Assembly (NCBI GenBank): GCA_022592445.1
Contig: JABYQR010000081.1
Coordinates: 78,028-142,027, forward strand
Direction: 5' to 3'
DNA length: 64,000 nt
Origin: Cytidiella melzeri
Lineage: Eukaryota > Basidiomycota > Agaricomycetes > Polyporales > Irpicaceae
The position numbers were made by a program, and so were the translations under genes. Shown here piece after piece: positions 46,201-58,900 of this stretch. The stretch's first letter is position 1; every line of letters starts with the position of its first letter. The notes under the pieces are model-generated. The model was not told the DNA's origin. It made no database searches and worked only from the letters and a program-made list of their open reading frames with translations.

Positions 46201-46876
46201 GACAGTACGCTTTACTTGTTCCAGATACCTGATCAAAACTGTGTGTTCATCCATGCTCAACACTGCGACTTCAAACCATGTATTGCTACAGATACTTACA
46301 GTATGTCTGAACACTCGCTAACGTTTGGCTAGTCTATTGGAGTCTTGTTGAATGAAATGTCCACATGAACACTTTTGTTTCGCTTCGACGGTACTGGCAC
46401 TCTAGTGTAGCTCGGTTTTTTTTTCCTCCACGAAATGGGATGAGGTTCCGATGGGATGACTATTCTTGTCGTTCACCGTAATTAGTTCTACTGAGATATT
46501 AGGTTAGACGCCAATCCCCCCTACTCGGCAGTCATTGCGACGGGCGAGCTTGGACTGGACGCGGTAAACGGCTTTGCACTCATCCACTGCTTTGTACTCA
46601 TCCTTTTGCTTGTTTGGCTGTACAATGAGCCCCGTCCCGGTCAAAGCTCGTACGGCAACAGGGCAATGCACGCATGTATCGAGTGAAGCCTATTGTGCTT
46701 ATTGTCTCAGTGCCAACTTGGACAATGGTGGGCCCAACGCGCAAGCTCAGCCATGCGACTGCGGTCTGTCTCCCTTGAAGGTTGCCTCAATGGAAACATG
46801 GGCCTTCATAAAGGGCCTTTCGTCTCTGGAAATGCGGACTATTCGCCCTCTCGTGGCCGTCCTCCCCTCCCAGGTT
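46201..46876. other. intergenic; upstream region of the AA9 gene
   Basis: No gene recognised. ORFs at 46574-46951 and 46693-46881 overlap the AA9 promoter and are considered noise. Confidence 0.4.
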
Positions 46877-46882
46877 TATAAA
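46877..46882 (+). promoter_or_regulatory. TATA box of the AA9 gene
   Basis: TATAAA lies 113 bases before the ATG and is followed by a pyrimidine-rich leader (46890-46950), the usual arrangement for strongly expressed fungal genes. Confidence 0.6.
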
Positions 46883-46994
46883 GGCACCCCTCCCAGCGAG
46901 GCTTTCTCCTGCAGTCCTTCCCCAGCATTTCCCTCTCTCTATAACTCTTGAAGAGTTGTCTATCGTTGCTTTTTGTCTTTTGCCAAACCTCACG

Positions 46995-48141
46995 ATGAGG
47001 ACTTTCACCGCAGTCGCTCTCTCCGCTCTTGCCATCCTCCCTTATGTATCTGCGCATGGTTTCTTGTCCAATCTCGTCATCGACGGAACATCCTACAAGG
47101 GAAATTTGCCCAATGCTACGCCCAGTATGCTTTACCTTCATTCTCACTGCTTGTTCAATGCTGACTTCCGAGGGCAGACCCTAGCGTCGTTCGCCAGATC
47201 TCTTCAGTTGATCCCGTCAAGGGGACCAGTAATGCCAACCTCAACTGTGGGCAGGATGCACAGAAGGCATCACTACTTGCCGACGCTCAACCAGGCAGCT
47301 CTCTCTCATTCTTTTGGATGAATGGTGACAGTGGCAACGTGAGCAACACAGGTTACTTTCTGTCCTGAATCACCGCTGACAAGTTCGGAGCACAGTGGGT
47401 TCACAACACTGGCCCGGTGATGACTTACTTGGCTTCCTGCGGCGATACCACCTGCGATCAGTTCGACTCCACGCAAGCTAAGTGGTTCAAGATCGACGAA
47501 GCAGGGCAGGACTCGAGCGGCGCTTGGGCCCAGGCTACTCTCAGTGCGTACCTTCACCGTCCTGTCTTATATCCACATTCTGACCTGAAGGACAGACACC
47601 GGCGCACCTATTAACGTGACATTACCCTCGAACCTTGCTTCTGGGAATTACCTTGTTCGCCACGAAATCATCGCCCTTCAACTCGCCATGAGCGTTGGCG
47701 GAGCCGAGTTCTACCCGTCTTGCAGCCAGCTCAAGGTCGGGGGGAGCGGAACCGGCGTCCCAGATTCTTCAGAGCTTGTGTCATTCCCTGGAGCATATTC
47801 CGACAACGACCCCGGTATCTTGGACACTGATGTACGCATACGCTCATCTTCTACTCGTGGACTAGTCCAGTTGACCTCGATGTATACAGGTTTACACCCC
47901 TGGTGCCGCTTACACGTTCCCAGGCCCCAAGGTTGCCACTTTTGCCGCTGGCAGCACTCCCTCTTCTGGCTCTCCGGTATCCACTCCTTCCTCTGCGGCC
48001 GCTTCTACTTCTGCTTCTGTGGCCGTAGCTTCGTCTACCGCGGCATCTGCGACACAATCCTCTAGCGCGGCTGCGACCAGGACCTGCAAACCAGGCCAGA
48101 AGCGGATGGTGAAACGTCACACACTCCAGTGGTCGCATTAA
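46995..48141 (+). CDS. AA9 lytic polysaccharide monooxygenase, secreted
   Basis: Exons 46995-47124, 47178-47338, 47396-47543, 47596-47831 and 47890-48141 give 308 residues. AA9 enzymes are copper-dependent and cleave cellulose and related glycans oxidatively outside the cell. The signal peptide (1-20) ends so that the mature protein starts with His21 (HGF), the N-terminal copper ligand. The second ligand is His100 in WVHNTG and the axial tyrosine is Tyr186 in EFYPSC. At the two second-sphere positions that are His and Gln in well-studied AA9 enzymes, this protein has Gln175 and Glu184. The C-terminus is a Ser/Ala/Thr-rich tail of about 50 residues, then a short basic end; there is no CBM1. 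All introns are GT-AG. Confidence 0.92.
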
Positions 48142-48702
48142 CGTTCTATCGTCATGCATCTCTAACGTATTTAACGCTGTGCTTGATGTGTAGATGGTCG
48201 GTTTGCTCGATGCCATTGACGTCCGTTCCATGAGTCGGCCACGAAACATCTTGTAGCTCTAACTTGATTCTCCCTCATTGTATAATATTCGCATGTGCCT
48301 GTTGTTTAGATTATTATCGCTATTGATAATGTCATTCCTTTGATTTTTAGATTCTGATCATATGGCCTCAAGGTTGGCAGGCGCACTCCGACGGATTCAG
48401 TCAGCTCCGGAACTGATCACCGACAACCTTGTGGCGACGAGGCGTATTATGCGCTGCAGTAATTCTAAGCTGTTGCCACATCCAACCATGACTACCTTCG
48501 TTCTCGCCTTTTCCATCAAGGCGTACGCGCATGCAAAGCCCGGTCCTTGTTGCATTGTAGTACGGTGCAGAAGCTAACAGCACTGAGAAGATAAGCAAAA
48601 ATTGGACTTTAGCGAAAGAATACAGTACGAATGCTCGAGGTGGTCTATCTTCCTCCGTTCATTCCACAAAATCCAAGGCAGTTGCCAATATCTCAACGGG
48701 GC
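48142..48702. other. intergenic between convergent AA9 and ZIP genes
   Basis: Holds the 3' ends of two convergent genes. No repeat or extra gene recognised; the ORF at 48362-48577 is unsupported. Confidence 0.4.
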
Positions 48703-50964
48703 TCACTCGATCGCACTCATCGCCGCCACACCCACTACCAAGCTGATCAACGCCGTAGCCTGCCTCCTCAATCCGCTCCGCCACATCGTAGGATCCATGA
48801 CGAAATCACCTGCGAGCATCTCGACGCATGCAGCATAGATGAGCATGCCCGCGGACATCGCCGACAGCAAGCCCTGCATTTCCTTCAGGTGTGGAGCTGA
48901 CTTGGCAGTGGAGGTAAACACTGCCAAGCCAATCCAAAGTCCCGCAGGCGTTGTCAATGCGAAGGTGAGGGTGAGCAATGGTTTGAGAATTCGGGCAGGG
49001 AGATTACTGAAGGCTCCTGGGTGTCAAGGGGTCAGTTGAAATCAGGAATGAGGCGGAACTAAGAGTCAGACATACCTTGACTCGCCTCTGAAGGCAATGC
49101 TGCTATTCGAATACCAAGTGAAAGACCTTCGAACACTTGGTGGAACATGATTGCAGTGACCAAAGTTGCTAGTTGACCTCAAAATTAGCAACGGCTGACA
49201 TAGGGAGTGAGACGAACGACTTACTGAATTCAGTGCCTGACGAGACGGACATCGTCAAGCCAATCACGAGCGAATGCAACATAATACCAATTTGGAGTAT
49301 CTATAAGTGAAAAGTCGTCAATTTCACTGGCGACAGATCGAAGCAGTGCGAGATATACCAAAATGCCGACCACCTGCCGTCTTCTTCCTATCTTCACCTC
49401 CTCTTCCAGCTCCTCGTCACCTCCGTCGTTGGAGCTGCTCTCTGCGTCGTGCCAGTTCCCCATATCAAGATGCACGTGTCCGTGGCTATGATGACTATGC
49501 GAGTGACCATGGCCATGGCCTCCGCCTGGATGCGCGTGATGATGAGGACGATGATTTGGCTCCTCTGCCTGCTGCTGTTTACTCCTCTCTTCTTCGCTAT
49601 CGTTGTCGTAGAATACCAAAGCAGCGACCTTCTTGCCCACTGCGACTCCTCCAACCCTGCTCATGGGCGGTAGAACACTGTGACTTGCATGCGAATCGCG
49701 CATTTCATGCCGGTGATGAGCACCTCCGAATATCGCCTCTTCTTCGGTGTTCGCAAAATCTTGCATTTTGGGGATGGCGGACGAGGGTAGTCTTAGTCTC
49801 GATAGCGCTGTAGGCACTTCGACAACAGGAACATCGTTTCCATTTGTAGCAGCGATCGCACAGACACTCTGAACCACCGGATGCATCGAAGGGTCCAACA
49901 GAGGTGTTTCTTCGTGCACGGAAGGACAGTCAAGCGTGGGTTCGCTTGTTCTTGACGAGGTTCGTGATCGAGAATGTGACGGGGAAGGCGGTGCGGATGG
50001 ATATGAATGTAGATGATCTACATACGCTGTTGTGAGATCTAACAAAATCATGTTTGCGATGAGTGGTCTTCGAGATGTGACAGCAATTCAGGACATACAT
50101 TCGACCAGAAATATACCCAGGAGAGATGCTAGGCTGTATTGTAGAAAACAATCGTGGTTAGAACGCTCATGCGACGGTAACACTGTGCTGCTCGACCAGT
50201 TCAATGGCTTTCGGGATCCCTCCGTCACAAACTGGTAACAGGGATAACGATCAGCCTCGTGAGCCGTGCCACATATAGGAGCACTTCGTCGTGTGCAAGT
50301 GGACTGGTTCAGGGAGAGAAGTAGCAGACATTTGAAGACTACACAGTCACCACCAATGAGAGCAGCGGTAGCTTCAGTATAGATGTACTATGCTCTGGCA
50401 CTTCCGTGGCCTTGGAACTGTTCCTCACGAATCCAGCAACTGACATTACGGGGATGAAGGCACGATCGAGCCGAGCATACCCGCCAGGAAATCCGTCGAC
50501 AGCCTTGCGCACAGTATGTAAAACTCACGTGATGAGCCCAGTCCACTTCGACTTGAGCGAATTGAACGCATCCGGCAGTAGGTGCACAAATCCCGTCGAA
50601 AGGATGACCCCCGTACCGAAGTGCTTGCCTAGAAAGAAGACCAGCGAGGGTATACGTAAATGTTTAGCTCGTCTTGATATCGCCGGGAACGACACGGCTT
50701 CAAACACGATTGAGTTTAACGTTGGATAGCGAGGGCAAAAGATAACGCACCAAAGAGAGAGACGACGAAAATTCCGATGCTTACGCTCAGTTTGAGCCAT
50801 AGATCATCTTTCTCATCGAACATGGCTTCCTCTACTAGCAGTGTCCTCGTCTTCAAGCCTTCGTTGGCGAATAAACTAGCGGGGTCGCAAGTGTACCGCC
50901 GAGTGCTGGAGATGGTGTACGGTGGTGGCGTTTCGTACAGTATGCGGGGAATTGACGGCGGCAA
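48703..50964 (-). CDS. ZIP-family zinc/iron transporter
   Basis: Exons on the minus strand: 50964-50751, 50697-50529, 50133-50099, 50038-49359, 49300-49225, 49168-49076 and 49016-48703 (526 residues). ZIP proteins bring Zn2+ and other divalent metals into the cytosol. The first spans carry HFGTGVILSTGFVHLLPDA. A long cytosolic loop between spans 3 and 4 has a His-rich cluster (HGHGHSHSHHSHGHVH), a likely metal sensor. Span 4 has MLHSLVIGL and span 5 HQVFEGLSLG, the metal-binding residues of the family. The last spans are complete (LLTLTFALTTPAGLWIGLAV to the end). Intron 2 (50528-50134) is 395 bases long, far longer than the other introns here, yet splicing across it gives the perfect family text LITLASLLGIFLVEYLTTAY. 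Confidence 0.88.
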
Positions 50965-52047
50965 CCAATGTCAGAACTCAAATTACTTCGGGCGGTGTTG
51001 GCTTGAAGGTCGTCGTTGCTGTCTAGTACGTAGGTGAAGACAGAGCCACTTTATAGGGGATTGGGCATTCGAGAACCGCATCGGTCAGGATCAAGTCTGT
51101 TCACACTGTGCCCCACAGGATGATATAGTGTCAAGTTAGGGCATTTGTTACCAGGCTGTAGGCGAATAATAACTTGAAAAGCTAACCGGATAAGTCAGAT
51201 AAGAAAGGGGCCCCTTTAATCAACTTGCTCTTGAACCTCATCACAAATTGACCGTAGTCTTCCTCGCAATCTAGTTATCGACAAATCCCTGGACGTCTAC
51301 GGTGTTTGTTGCACACTCATAACCTATGCAACCTTTGGCATTCACAGTCGAACGACTCCACTTTTCATCGTTATTTCCAGTCCGGAAAGTGAGTGTTACA
51401 GCGGCAACTGTAACTATACTGTGTCAGTGTAGATTTCCTGCAGTCCTAGTACCAGCACTGACATTTATCAGGACTAGCAGTCGAGCACAATGTTAGTGCC
51501 ACGACGCATCCCCGCACCAGAGTTCGATCCCACATGTCAAAGGTGCAAGGCTCCTGCAGTCCCTTTGAAGCGTATGAATCCATGGAGTCACCATGGAGAC
51601 TCGTAAAAAGGTGATTCTTCACTTTGCGATAGACTCCTTTGATTGACGGCCAGTGAGCTCTAGCTACCCTTCGTACCTTTGCGAAACGCGTTTTTGTTAA
51701 TGTCGGCCTGTCCCGAACTAACCATCTCCGCTGTGGCCTCAGAGGTATATAACAAAGTCACTGAAACACACACTGCAGCGCGCGGCTTGGGTCACTGCCC
51801 CTCTGGCAATGTTTCATCTTCACGAGGAACTTGCCTTTCATTCACGACACGAGTTGGATGGCCATAATGCGTCAAACGACGGTAGACTATACTTCGCTGG
51901 CCCAATGCTCAAAGATATCTTTGCCTTAGGAGACAATAGGGATCTCACCGGCAAGATATCACCAAATGAACGTGACTTGGTGTATAAATACTGCCCTCTT
52001 CAGCAGACGGATGGCTCTTCCCACCTCAATCGCTCTCCTCCCAAGTC
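50965..52047. other. intergenic; no gene recognised
   Basis: Upstream region of the ZIP gene and of the gene at 52048. ORFs at 51679-51867 and 51809-52123 have no recognisable product. Confidence 0.4.
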
Positions 52048-52709
52048 ATGTCTACTCCTACCAGTTCTGCAAATCCCGACAAAGAGAACTACGCAGCTCA
52101 CAAGCAGGAATTACGCTGTGTAACCACCCTGCCCACTCATGATGCGGATGGCCGCCTCAAGCAGCTCATGACGACTTGCTCTTCCCCTTCTCCTCTAACC
52201 CTCCCCGGACTGCGATCCCTCTCCCCGCTTGCACCTTTATCCACCGCAGTTTCTGATACGGGGAGAGCTCTCAACTCTTTCCTAGGGCTTAGCAATGTCG
52301 ACCAGCCTCAACAACCTGATGTCCTCTTTCCACCTGGCTTTCAAGCTACCGAGAGGCGCGAAGGTATGCGTTATAATTTCATCTATGTCGCAATAGTCTC
52401 ACCAGTGTCAAATTTTCAGAGACTCGCGACCCATTGAACGCGACACCTGCCCTCGAGCTCGAAGCTCTTCAATTGAGTAGCTTCATGCCCTTCCGACAGT
52501 TGGAGCTCGAAGACTTGCCATTCGCTGGCCTTCCTACATTCGAGCTGCACGAATGCAATGACAAGTCTGACGCGATGACCTGCTCTCTCAAGCGAGAGCA
52601 TGACCAATTGGCGACAGACCACGAAGGATCCTCGAAACGAGCCAGGACTAACGCCTCACCCCATGCCGACTCTCTCTCGCCATCTGCAGTCACAAGACGC
52701 AACGCGTGA
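52048..52709 (+). CDS. hypothetical protein, two exons
   Basis: Exons 52048-52363 and 52420-52709 give 201 residues. No known domain. The start is Ser/Thr/Pro-rich; the middle has repeated Leu/Glu pairs (LELEALQLSSFMPF, QLELEDLPFAGLPTFELHE); the end is charged with a basic cluster (SLKREHDQ, SSKRARTN) that could be a nuclear signal. The intron has good GT-AG borders and joins two frames of similar character, the main support for a real gene. It is followed by the TGGCCA cluster. Confidence 0.5.
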
Positions 52710-52723
52710 TGCTTGGCATTTTG

Positions 52724-53241
52724 TGGCCAGCGTGCGCTCGCTGCCCGATGGCCATTTTGTCATGTCGCGATCGGTTACTATTCAACCTGTGGCGCATCGC
52801 CTGCCGCGAATAGCAAAGGCTTTGGCCACATTCCTAATAACTAAATATGTTTCAAATGTCTGCATTTGATTGTATTCTGTTTTGTTTGGCCAATCAAAAT
52901 TGATCAGAGATAGTATTTGGCCATGGCCATTTGAGTTAGCAATGGCCAGCGCGAAAGTAGACGCCGTCTTTACGCACTCGCCACACAACGACCACCAACC
53001 ACTCCCTTAGCGAAACACAGCAGCTTCCACAGTCTCAGAGAGAGTATACCTTGGATTGGGAACATCACCACTGCCATCTCTGCGCAAAACAAGTCCTTAG
53101 CTGACGTTTGTCTTGTCGCGAATGGACAGGTTTACAGCGTGGCCACTGGAATCTGCTACCGATGGCCGAAACACGAGGGCGCAGGGTGGGTGCCATTGCT
53201 AGACCACAGCACCTCGGGCCACAGTGCAGTGCGAGTGGCCA
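52724..53241. promoter_or_regulatory. cluster of nine TGGCCA palindromes
   Basis: TGGCCA begins at 52724, 52749, 52823, 52887, 52918, 52924, 52943, 53140 and 53236. A six-base word is expected about once per 4 kb, so nine in 518 bases is far above chance. The cluster lies between two uncharacterised genes and just upstream of the second. A protein-binding array is a possibility; which protein is unknown. Apart from it, 52710-53323 has no gene. Confidence 0.45.
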
Positions 53242-53323
53242 CTGGCCTTCGCATCGTGCTATGGTCCTCGTCCAGTTGGCCTTCGCGCCACCTGACGCAT
53301 AAAAGGGCCAGCTATGCGCGAGC

Positions 53324-55391
53324 ATGTTGTTGCTCAACACGCTCAAAACAACTTCTCCCCCCGCCACTCACACTCAAGCATCACCCTTCTACCAATCAGT
53401 CAACGCTTCACGACAATATGGACCGCCTCGGTATGTCTTCGATGATGACTTCTTTTGCACATCAGACTCTTACCAGAAACCTAGTCCGCAAAGCCGTACG
53501 CAAGCTCAGGTCTAGTTTGCCTCGAAATTTTAGCCCTGCTGACTTCTCTATCTTACCCAACGGGTAGGTGGATTTTTAAACCGCGATGAGATGTGTACTG
53601 AACCACCCATTCCGAAGGCGGCGTCGATCAGGGTCACCCCTTGAGCCTCTTCTACCTCTTGTGGCTAACGGCTCTACCGAAGCGTCCCATGGTACTACTA
53701 CTACTACTCAACAGGCAGCGGTTGAAGGTATCAACCACCGCGACGACTTGCCTCAATCTGGTTCTACCGCCGGTCAATCTGCTTTCACTGCGGTCAACGG
53801 TCTGGCTCTTCGGTACCCTCCTGCGCATGGTGAACAAGACATCAATGAGGGCTCTGTTGCACGTTCAGGGACCACTCTCGCCCCCATTGGGTCGCATCAA
53901 GGTAAGCATCGCCATCCAACGCTTGATCTCCATATAATAATAGGCAATCAGACTGCCCCGTTAATGTCTATTCGCTCGCCTTACTCAACCTTCCTCCCTC
54001 TGTCAACACTAATCTGATGTCGCCGCACCTCGTACGCCCATCACTTCCGTCATCCCTCCAGGAGCACCATGATCCCCCGGTCAAGAACGAAGACAATGTA
54101 CCGGCGAAGTTCAACAATGGTGAGTCTTACGCTGAGTGTGGCATAGTTGTTTTCTTACAACATTCTGCTTCTTAGATCACCCTGGGCCAGATGACAAGTA
54201 CAAGCCTGTGGCATCGACATCGAATGGGATCACGAGACAGTCGGGGCCTGACGCCGCGTCCGCTGTGGCGTCGGGCTCTGTTACTTCTGGATCTACAGCT
54301 GACCGACCAAACCATCGCACTGACAGCGACACAAACAACGTGAGGTACCACCGGCTTCCCTTGCAGCGAAGCGCCGCACAATGGGGTTTGAGGGAGATGA
54401 ACCACTTTTCGGGGATGGATGTCGCCACCCAACGGGCCATACGGTCACAGGAAGCGTTGGTGCAACGCGCGGCACGGACTCTGGAACGCGAGACAGACAC
54501 ACTCAATCGGCTGCAGGCTCAAGTCCAAGAAGAGCGTGCCGGATGGGAGGTTGTACCGCCTCATGTAGTAGCTGCCAGTCAACCAGCGTCCATGGCTCTT
54601 CGCCAACGCCGCGATGAAGCTCGACGCGGCATGGCTCCCTTTCCGGCGACCAACCAACCCACAGCAAGACCTACCGCGGCATTTTCGACGCCCAATGTAC
54701 CGCAAACTGCCCATGCAAGTTCCTCTCGGTCTACAGGTATGTTCTATGGTCTCATCTGTCCATATGCAGGCATGTTCATCACCTTTGTTATTGTACAGGT
54801 CATCCATCGACATCTGCCGCTGCCCGCGTTAGCACCTTAGCGACCTCACCACAGCCCTCGCCTAGTAGCAGCAAGCGTGCAAGGAATGACGATGAGATAC
54901 CAGTAGCTGATGGCGCAGAGCTCACGTCAGGACGAAGGGTGCGCCCCCATGTGGCAGAAGCCTCATCTCGTGTGCGCACTGTCAGAGATGCTGCGCCGCC
55001 ACCTCAGCTTCCTCGCCGTAGCACGAGGATTGCGGGTCGACAAGTTGCAGCACCACTAGCCAACCAGCGCAGAGAGCCTGAGCGGCCGCAAGAACCAGAG
55101 ACGCAATCTTCTGCACTGAGGATCAGGATGCCTGCCCAGCGGCTGACTCCTGCGTCTCAGCCTTTGGTGCAACCAGTTGTCGGGATTCTTCGCATTCGAG
55201 GTCCGTACCCTGTCCAGCCCGAGGCATCTTCTTCGCGAGCAGATCAGGCAGAGGCACCAACATCCTCCTCGACCTTGCATAGACGCAAGCGCGCTCGGGA
55301 CAACGACGAGCACCGAAATGAACAGTCGGCGGAGAATGAGGAGCCAGTGAAAAAGCGGAAGTCGAAGCAGCCGAAGTCACGTCGACGGTAG
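53324..55391 (+). CDS. hypothetical spliced gene, basic low-complexity product
   Basis: Several plus-strand frames join through plausible introns: a donor at about 53902, an intron at 54120-54177, and one at about 54736-54799 (TCTACAG, then GTATG). The product is Ser/Thr/Pro-rich and disordered. It has a helical stretch with coiled-coil character (about 54460-54550: TLERETDTLNRLQAQVQEE) and ends in strongly basic clusters (RRSTRIAGR, KKRKSKQPKSRRR), suggesting a nuclear protein. No known domain. The 5' part (53324-53640) could not be spliced with confidence, so the start is approximate. Confidence 0.45.
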
Positions 55392-55937
55392 ATTTGAGCT
55401 ACGCAGCTATATGCCCAGCTCTGTGTTTGGTTTCTCTCTCTCTTTGCATCTCTGTAATTTCTTTTCTTTTGTCATCTCTTGTAGAGCTTGACTGGATGTT
55501 GTCACACACTAGTGTGTATCGGGTTTATCTTCCTTTCCTCTTGCAATCTCATCTTAGAAAAGCTCTTTGAGCACCCTCTCGCATAAGCGTGTTTTGTGAT
55601 TGTGCAACCTTACATCCCATATCGTGAGGGAAGCTGCTTGTGAAAAGAACGTCGACGTCCTACTCCAAATTTAGTGCAACGCCCTGGCGCTTGATAAAAC
55701 TCGGCGCATATCTATCACTCGCACAGTGCATACACTGTTAGTTCATCCACCTTCTTACGTATGACTGTACAAGCCCTCAACGCGTAGACGACTTAACGAA
55801 CTGGAACTACTGCAACTCTGCTGTTGACTATCTCCTAGACTCCTGCGATCTCTCTGCGTTGGCAAAACTTGCTTTATTGGCTCAGGACTGATTTACGACG
55901 TTCATTACCCGAGTCGATACCATAACCGGAGTTTGAG
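55392..55937. other. intergenic; YPP1 upstream region
   Basis: No gene or repeat recognised. A CT-rich stretch lies around 55430-55480. Confidence 0.4.
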
Positions 55938-58900
55938 ATGGCCAACACGAAGGACAAGCACTATTGGAGCCAACTGCGTGCTGCATTGACCTCGGGAAGC
56001 TGGGACGTCCCTTCTCCTGCGCAAGTGCCGAAGGGGACGCCTCTGTCATGGTCGGAGTTGCTACGCAAGTTCAACAAACACTGTCAAGGCTACGCGGATG
56101 TCGCAGAGCTAGCCTCTCAAACTCAAGCTCTCGCTCTTATATTGAACATGCAGGATGAAGATCAACCTTCGTCGAGTCAGTTGACACTTGGAGACGAGTG
56201 CACTCTGCCACAGGAAAGGGTAGAGGAGGCCACAGCGGGATACGCAGCGCTGAAGAGCTTGCGTACGGCAGAGAAAGATGTACGCTTTTAATTCTCGCTC
56301 TCTCGCGCATTCTGACATCGAGAAAGCCGGTTAGATTGGCTCTTGCGTACTACGCATTCGCTCTTGGCAGACCGTCAGAATGTTTGTCGATCCTGCAGAA
56401 CGTGAAAGAGCTTACAGATGTGTCCACACGCGTCCTATCGTATGACACCATGCGACACGAAGGTGCAACGCTACAGCTCCCTGGCGGAGGCACGTCGGCA
56501 TCGACATCTCGAAGCGCGAGCATTGTCTCTGCTTGGACAGCTGGGACCGTGGCTGGTGTTACAGTGGAAATTGCCGACGGAAGGACGTGGGGTATGATAG
56601 AAGCTGTGCGTAGTATAGTACTGCAAGGTATGTCTCTCAGGACATTTTGATCATCAAATCTAACACATGCATAGGCATGTCGCATGAGCATCTCTCCCCG
56701 GATGATTTTGAGCGAGCGTTTTCTGTATACGCTGCTGCTCTACCCTTAATCACCGCCGTGGTGGCTGAGCTGCAGAGTTGCTTCAGCGCGGCAAGCAACG
56801 CGCAAGTAGTGACGTTCACAAAGTACCGAGAATTGTGGAGATGGAGCGAACGCGCACTGCGAAGAGCAATCATTCTTTCTGCCCGACTTCATGATGTGAG
56901 CAAGGGCGATGACCAAGACCATTCACTTTGGACGCTTTTCGAATTGTACCGCACTTGCAGCGCACATTGGCCGTCGAGCTTTAGACCACGGCTGCGGTCC
57001 GCCATCGCCACCATCCAGTCGCATGCATTCGTGATTAGGGCCCGTGTCCTAGCACCGGACCTCCTCAAGATCAAAGCACCCCGATGGATTAGTTCAGCCC
57101 GTTCAATCTTGCAAGAAACCCGGTCTATGCTGAGCGTGTGCACGCGCTTTCCTCGCGCCGGAGAGCGTAACAATCGCGTCGAGGACTTTGTCGATCTATG
57201 CGTCGCGGTTTGGGAAGCTGACGGGGCTGTAGGGGACCAGGCGGGCTGGGTCATTGATGTCAGTATCTTTTCATCGTCGATTGATAGGTACATTATCATT
57301 GAACCTACTTTAGCTCATGTGGTGGGCCACTCGGCTTACATTCAACTCCTTGAGGATATACCGACACATGTCACGGTTATTCTCTGCGTCTGGTGATCAC
57401 GAGCTCGCCCAAAGAACGCTAAGACTGTACATACAGGTTGTCAGTAAAGCACGGCAAGCTGCGACATCGGGGAATGAAACCACAGAGACCTCGAGCGCCG
57501 ATGTCACTTCAGATTTTGACAGTGACAAACAGTGGGTGCAGACTCTAGTCCAAGGATCAAGGTTGTTCTGCCGCGTAGCGTTGGAGGAAGTAGACTACGG
57601 GGAGGCTGTGCAGCTCGCTAAGGAAGCTGGTGAAATTATCGAGAAAGCAAAAGCAAGACTAGATTTAAGGGACAAGGAATTGGTGGCGAGCGTGCATCTG
57701 GCCGAAGGAATTTGGCACTCGGTGACTGCTTATGTCGGTGTGTATGGTGACCGCTCAAACACAGCTGTGAAGCGACTGAATCTGCTTGCAGAGCAGGACC
57801 CTCGAAAACGAACAGAACGACTTACCCGATCGCTCGAGTCCTTGAGAGCCGCTGGGGCCATCTTTCCTTGTGCTTCGACTCATCATCATCTCGCTCTAGC
57901 TTTGACCAGATCTGGTATTACAAAAGATATCCGGGCTGCGATTGAGCATGCTCGGTCTGCTGTTGAGCTAGATTCAAACGAACCACGGCATTGGCATCTG
58001 CTCGGACTCTTGCTCGCCGCCACTGGTGACTGGAAGGCCGCGAAGAGTGTGCTAGACATTGCCATCGGCTTGGTGGAGACCGACCTAGTGGAAGATATTG
58101 CACCTGCAGAGCCAACCGGAGTACCCGACGCTGACGGTCTCAATATTCGCGACTTCGCGCATTCTGAAGATGTCGTTACTAATGGCCACGCTGGTCCCCT
58201 TACGAACGTCCCTGTACTGATCCTTCCCAGAGATGTTACCGATATACCGCTATCCGCGACGCTGTTGCAGCCGATGGGAGATCGTCCACAGCCAACGCAT
58301 CAGGAGCGGTTTGAGTATGCCTTGCAGATGCGTATGACGCAGCTAGCCCTCATTGAGCATGTAGAGGGGGTAGAGAATGTTAGCGATAACTGGCTAGAGG
58401 TCTTCGCCTGGTTCCGTGAGAAGCGGCCAGCCAGTCTTGATGATAGTGCGTGTAGTCTCTATCGTAAACCCGGTGCGCAATTGAAGATGATTTTCAGGAC
58501 GAAAATCAATAGACGGAAGACGCGCTTCGCTGGATACTGGACGAACTGATGCGACGTCAATACGAACCCACCTACCTCAAGGTTTGCTTGATACCCAGAG
58601 ACCAGAGGTTGTCATCAGCAGCCAAGAGTCGTCGGATGATCATTCTACTATTCCTACCCCCATTCCTATCACAATCACGCCCGCTACCCCTGGAATACCG
58701 AATTTTGACAATGGTGAATCGTCTTCTCGTGAAACAATCGGGGAGAAACGATGTGCTTCACTTGACGAGAAGGATAGAGATACCTCTCGTGGAAAGAAGG
58801 TCCGCGATGTGTTGAAAAGTGGCGTACACAAAGGCCAGGCGCGTATGGTGACCATCTCTAAAAAGATTGGACATGGGGTTGGCAGGTCCGCTAGTCTGAA

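Noticed and set aside
49307..49813. 168-residue plus ORF
   Set aside because: Antisense shadow of the ZIP transporter loop exon, explained by its codon bias.
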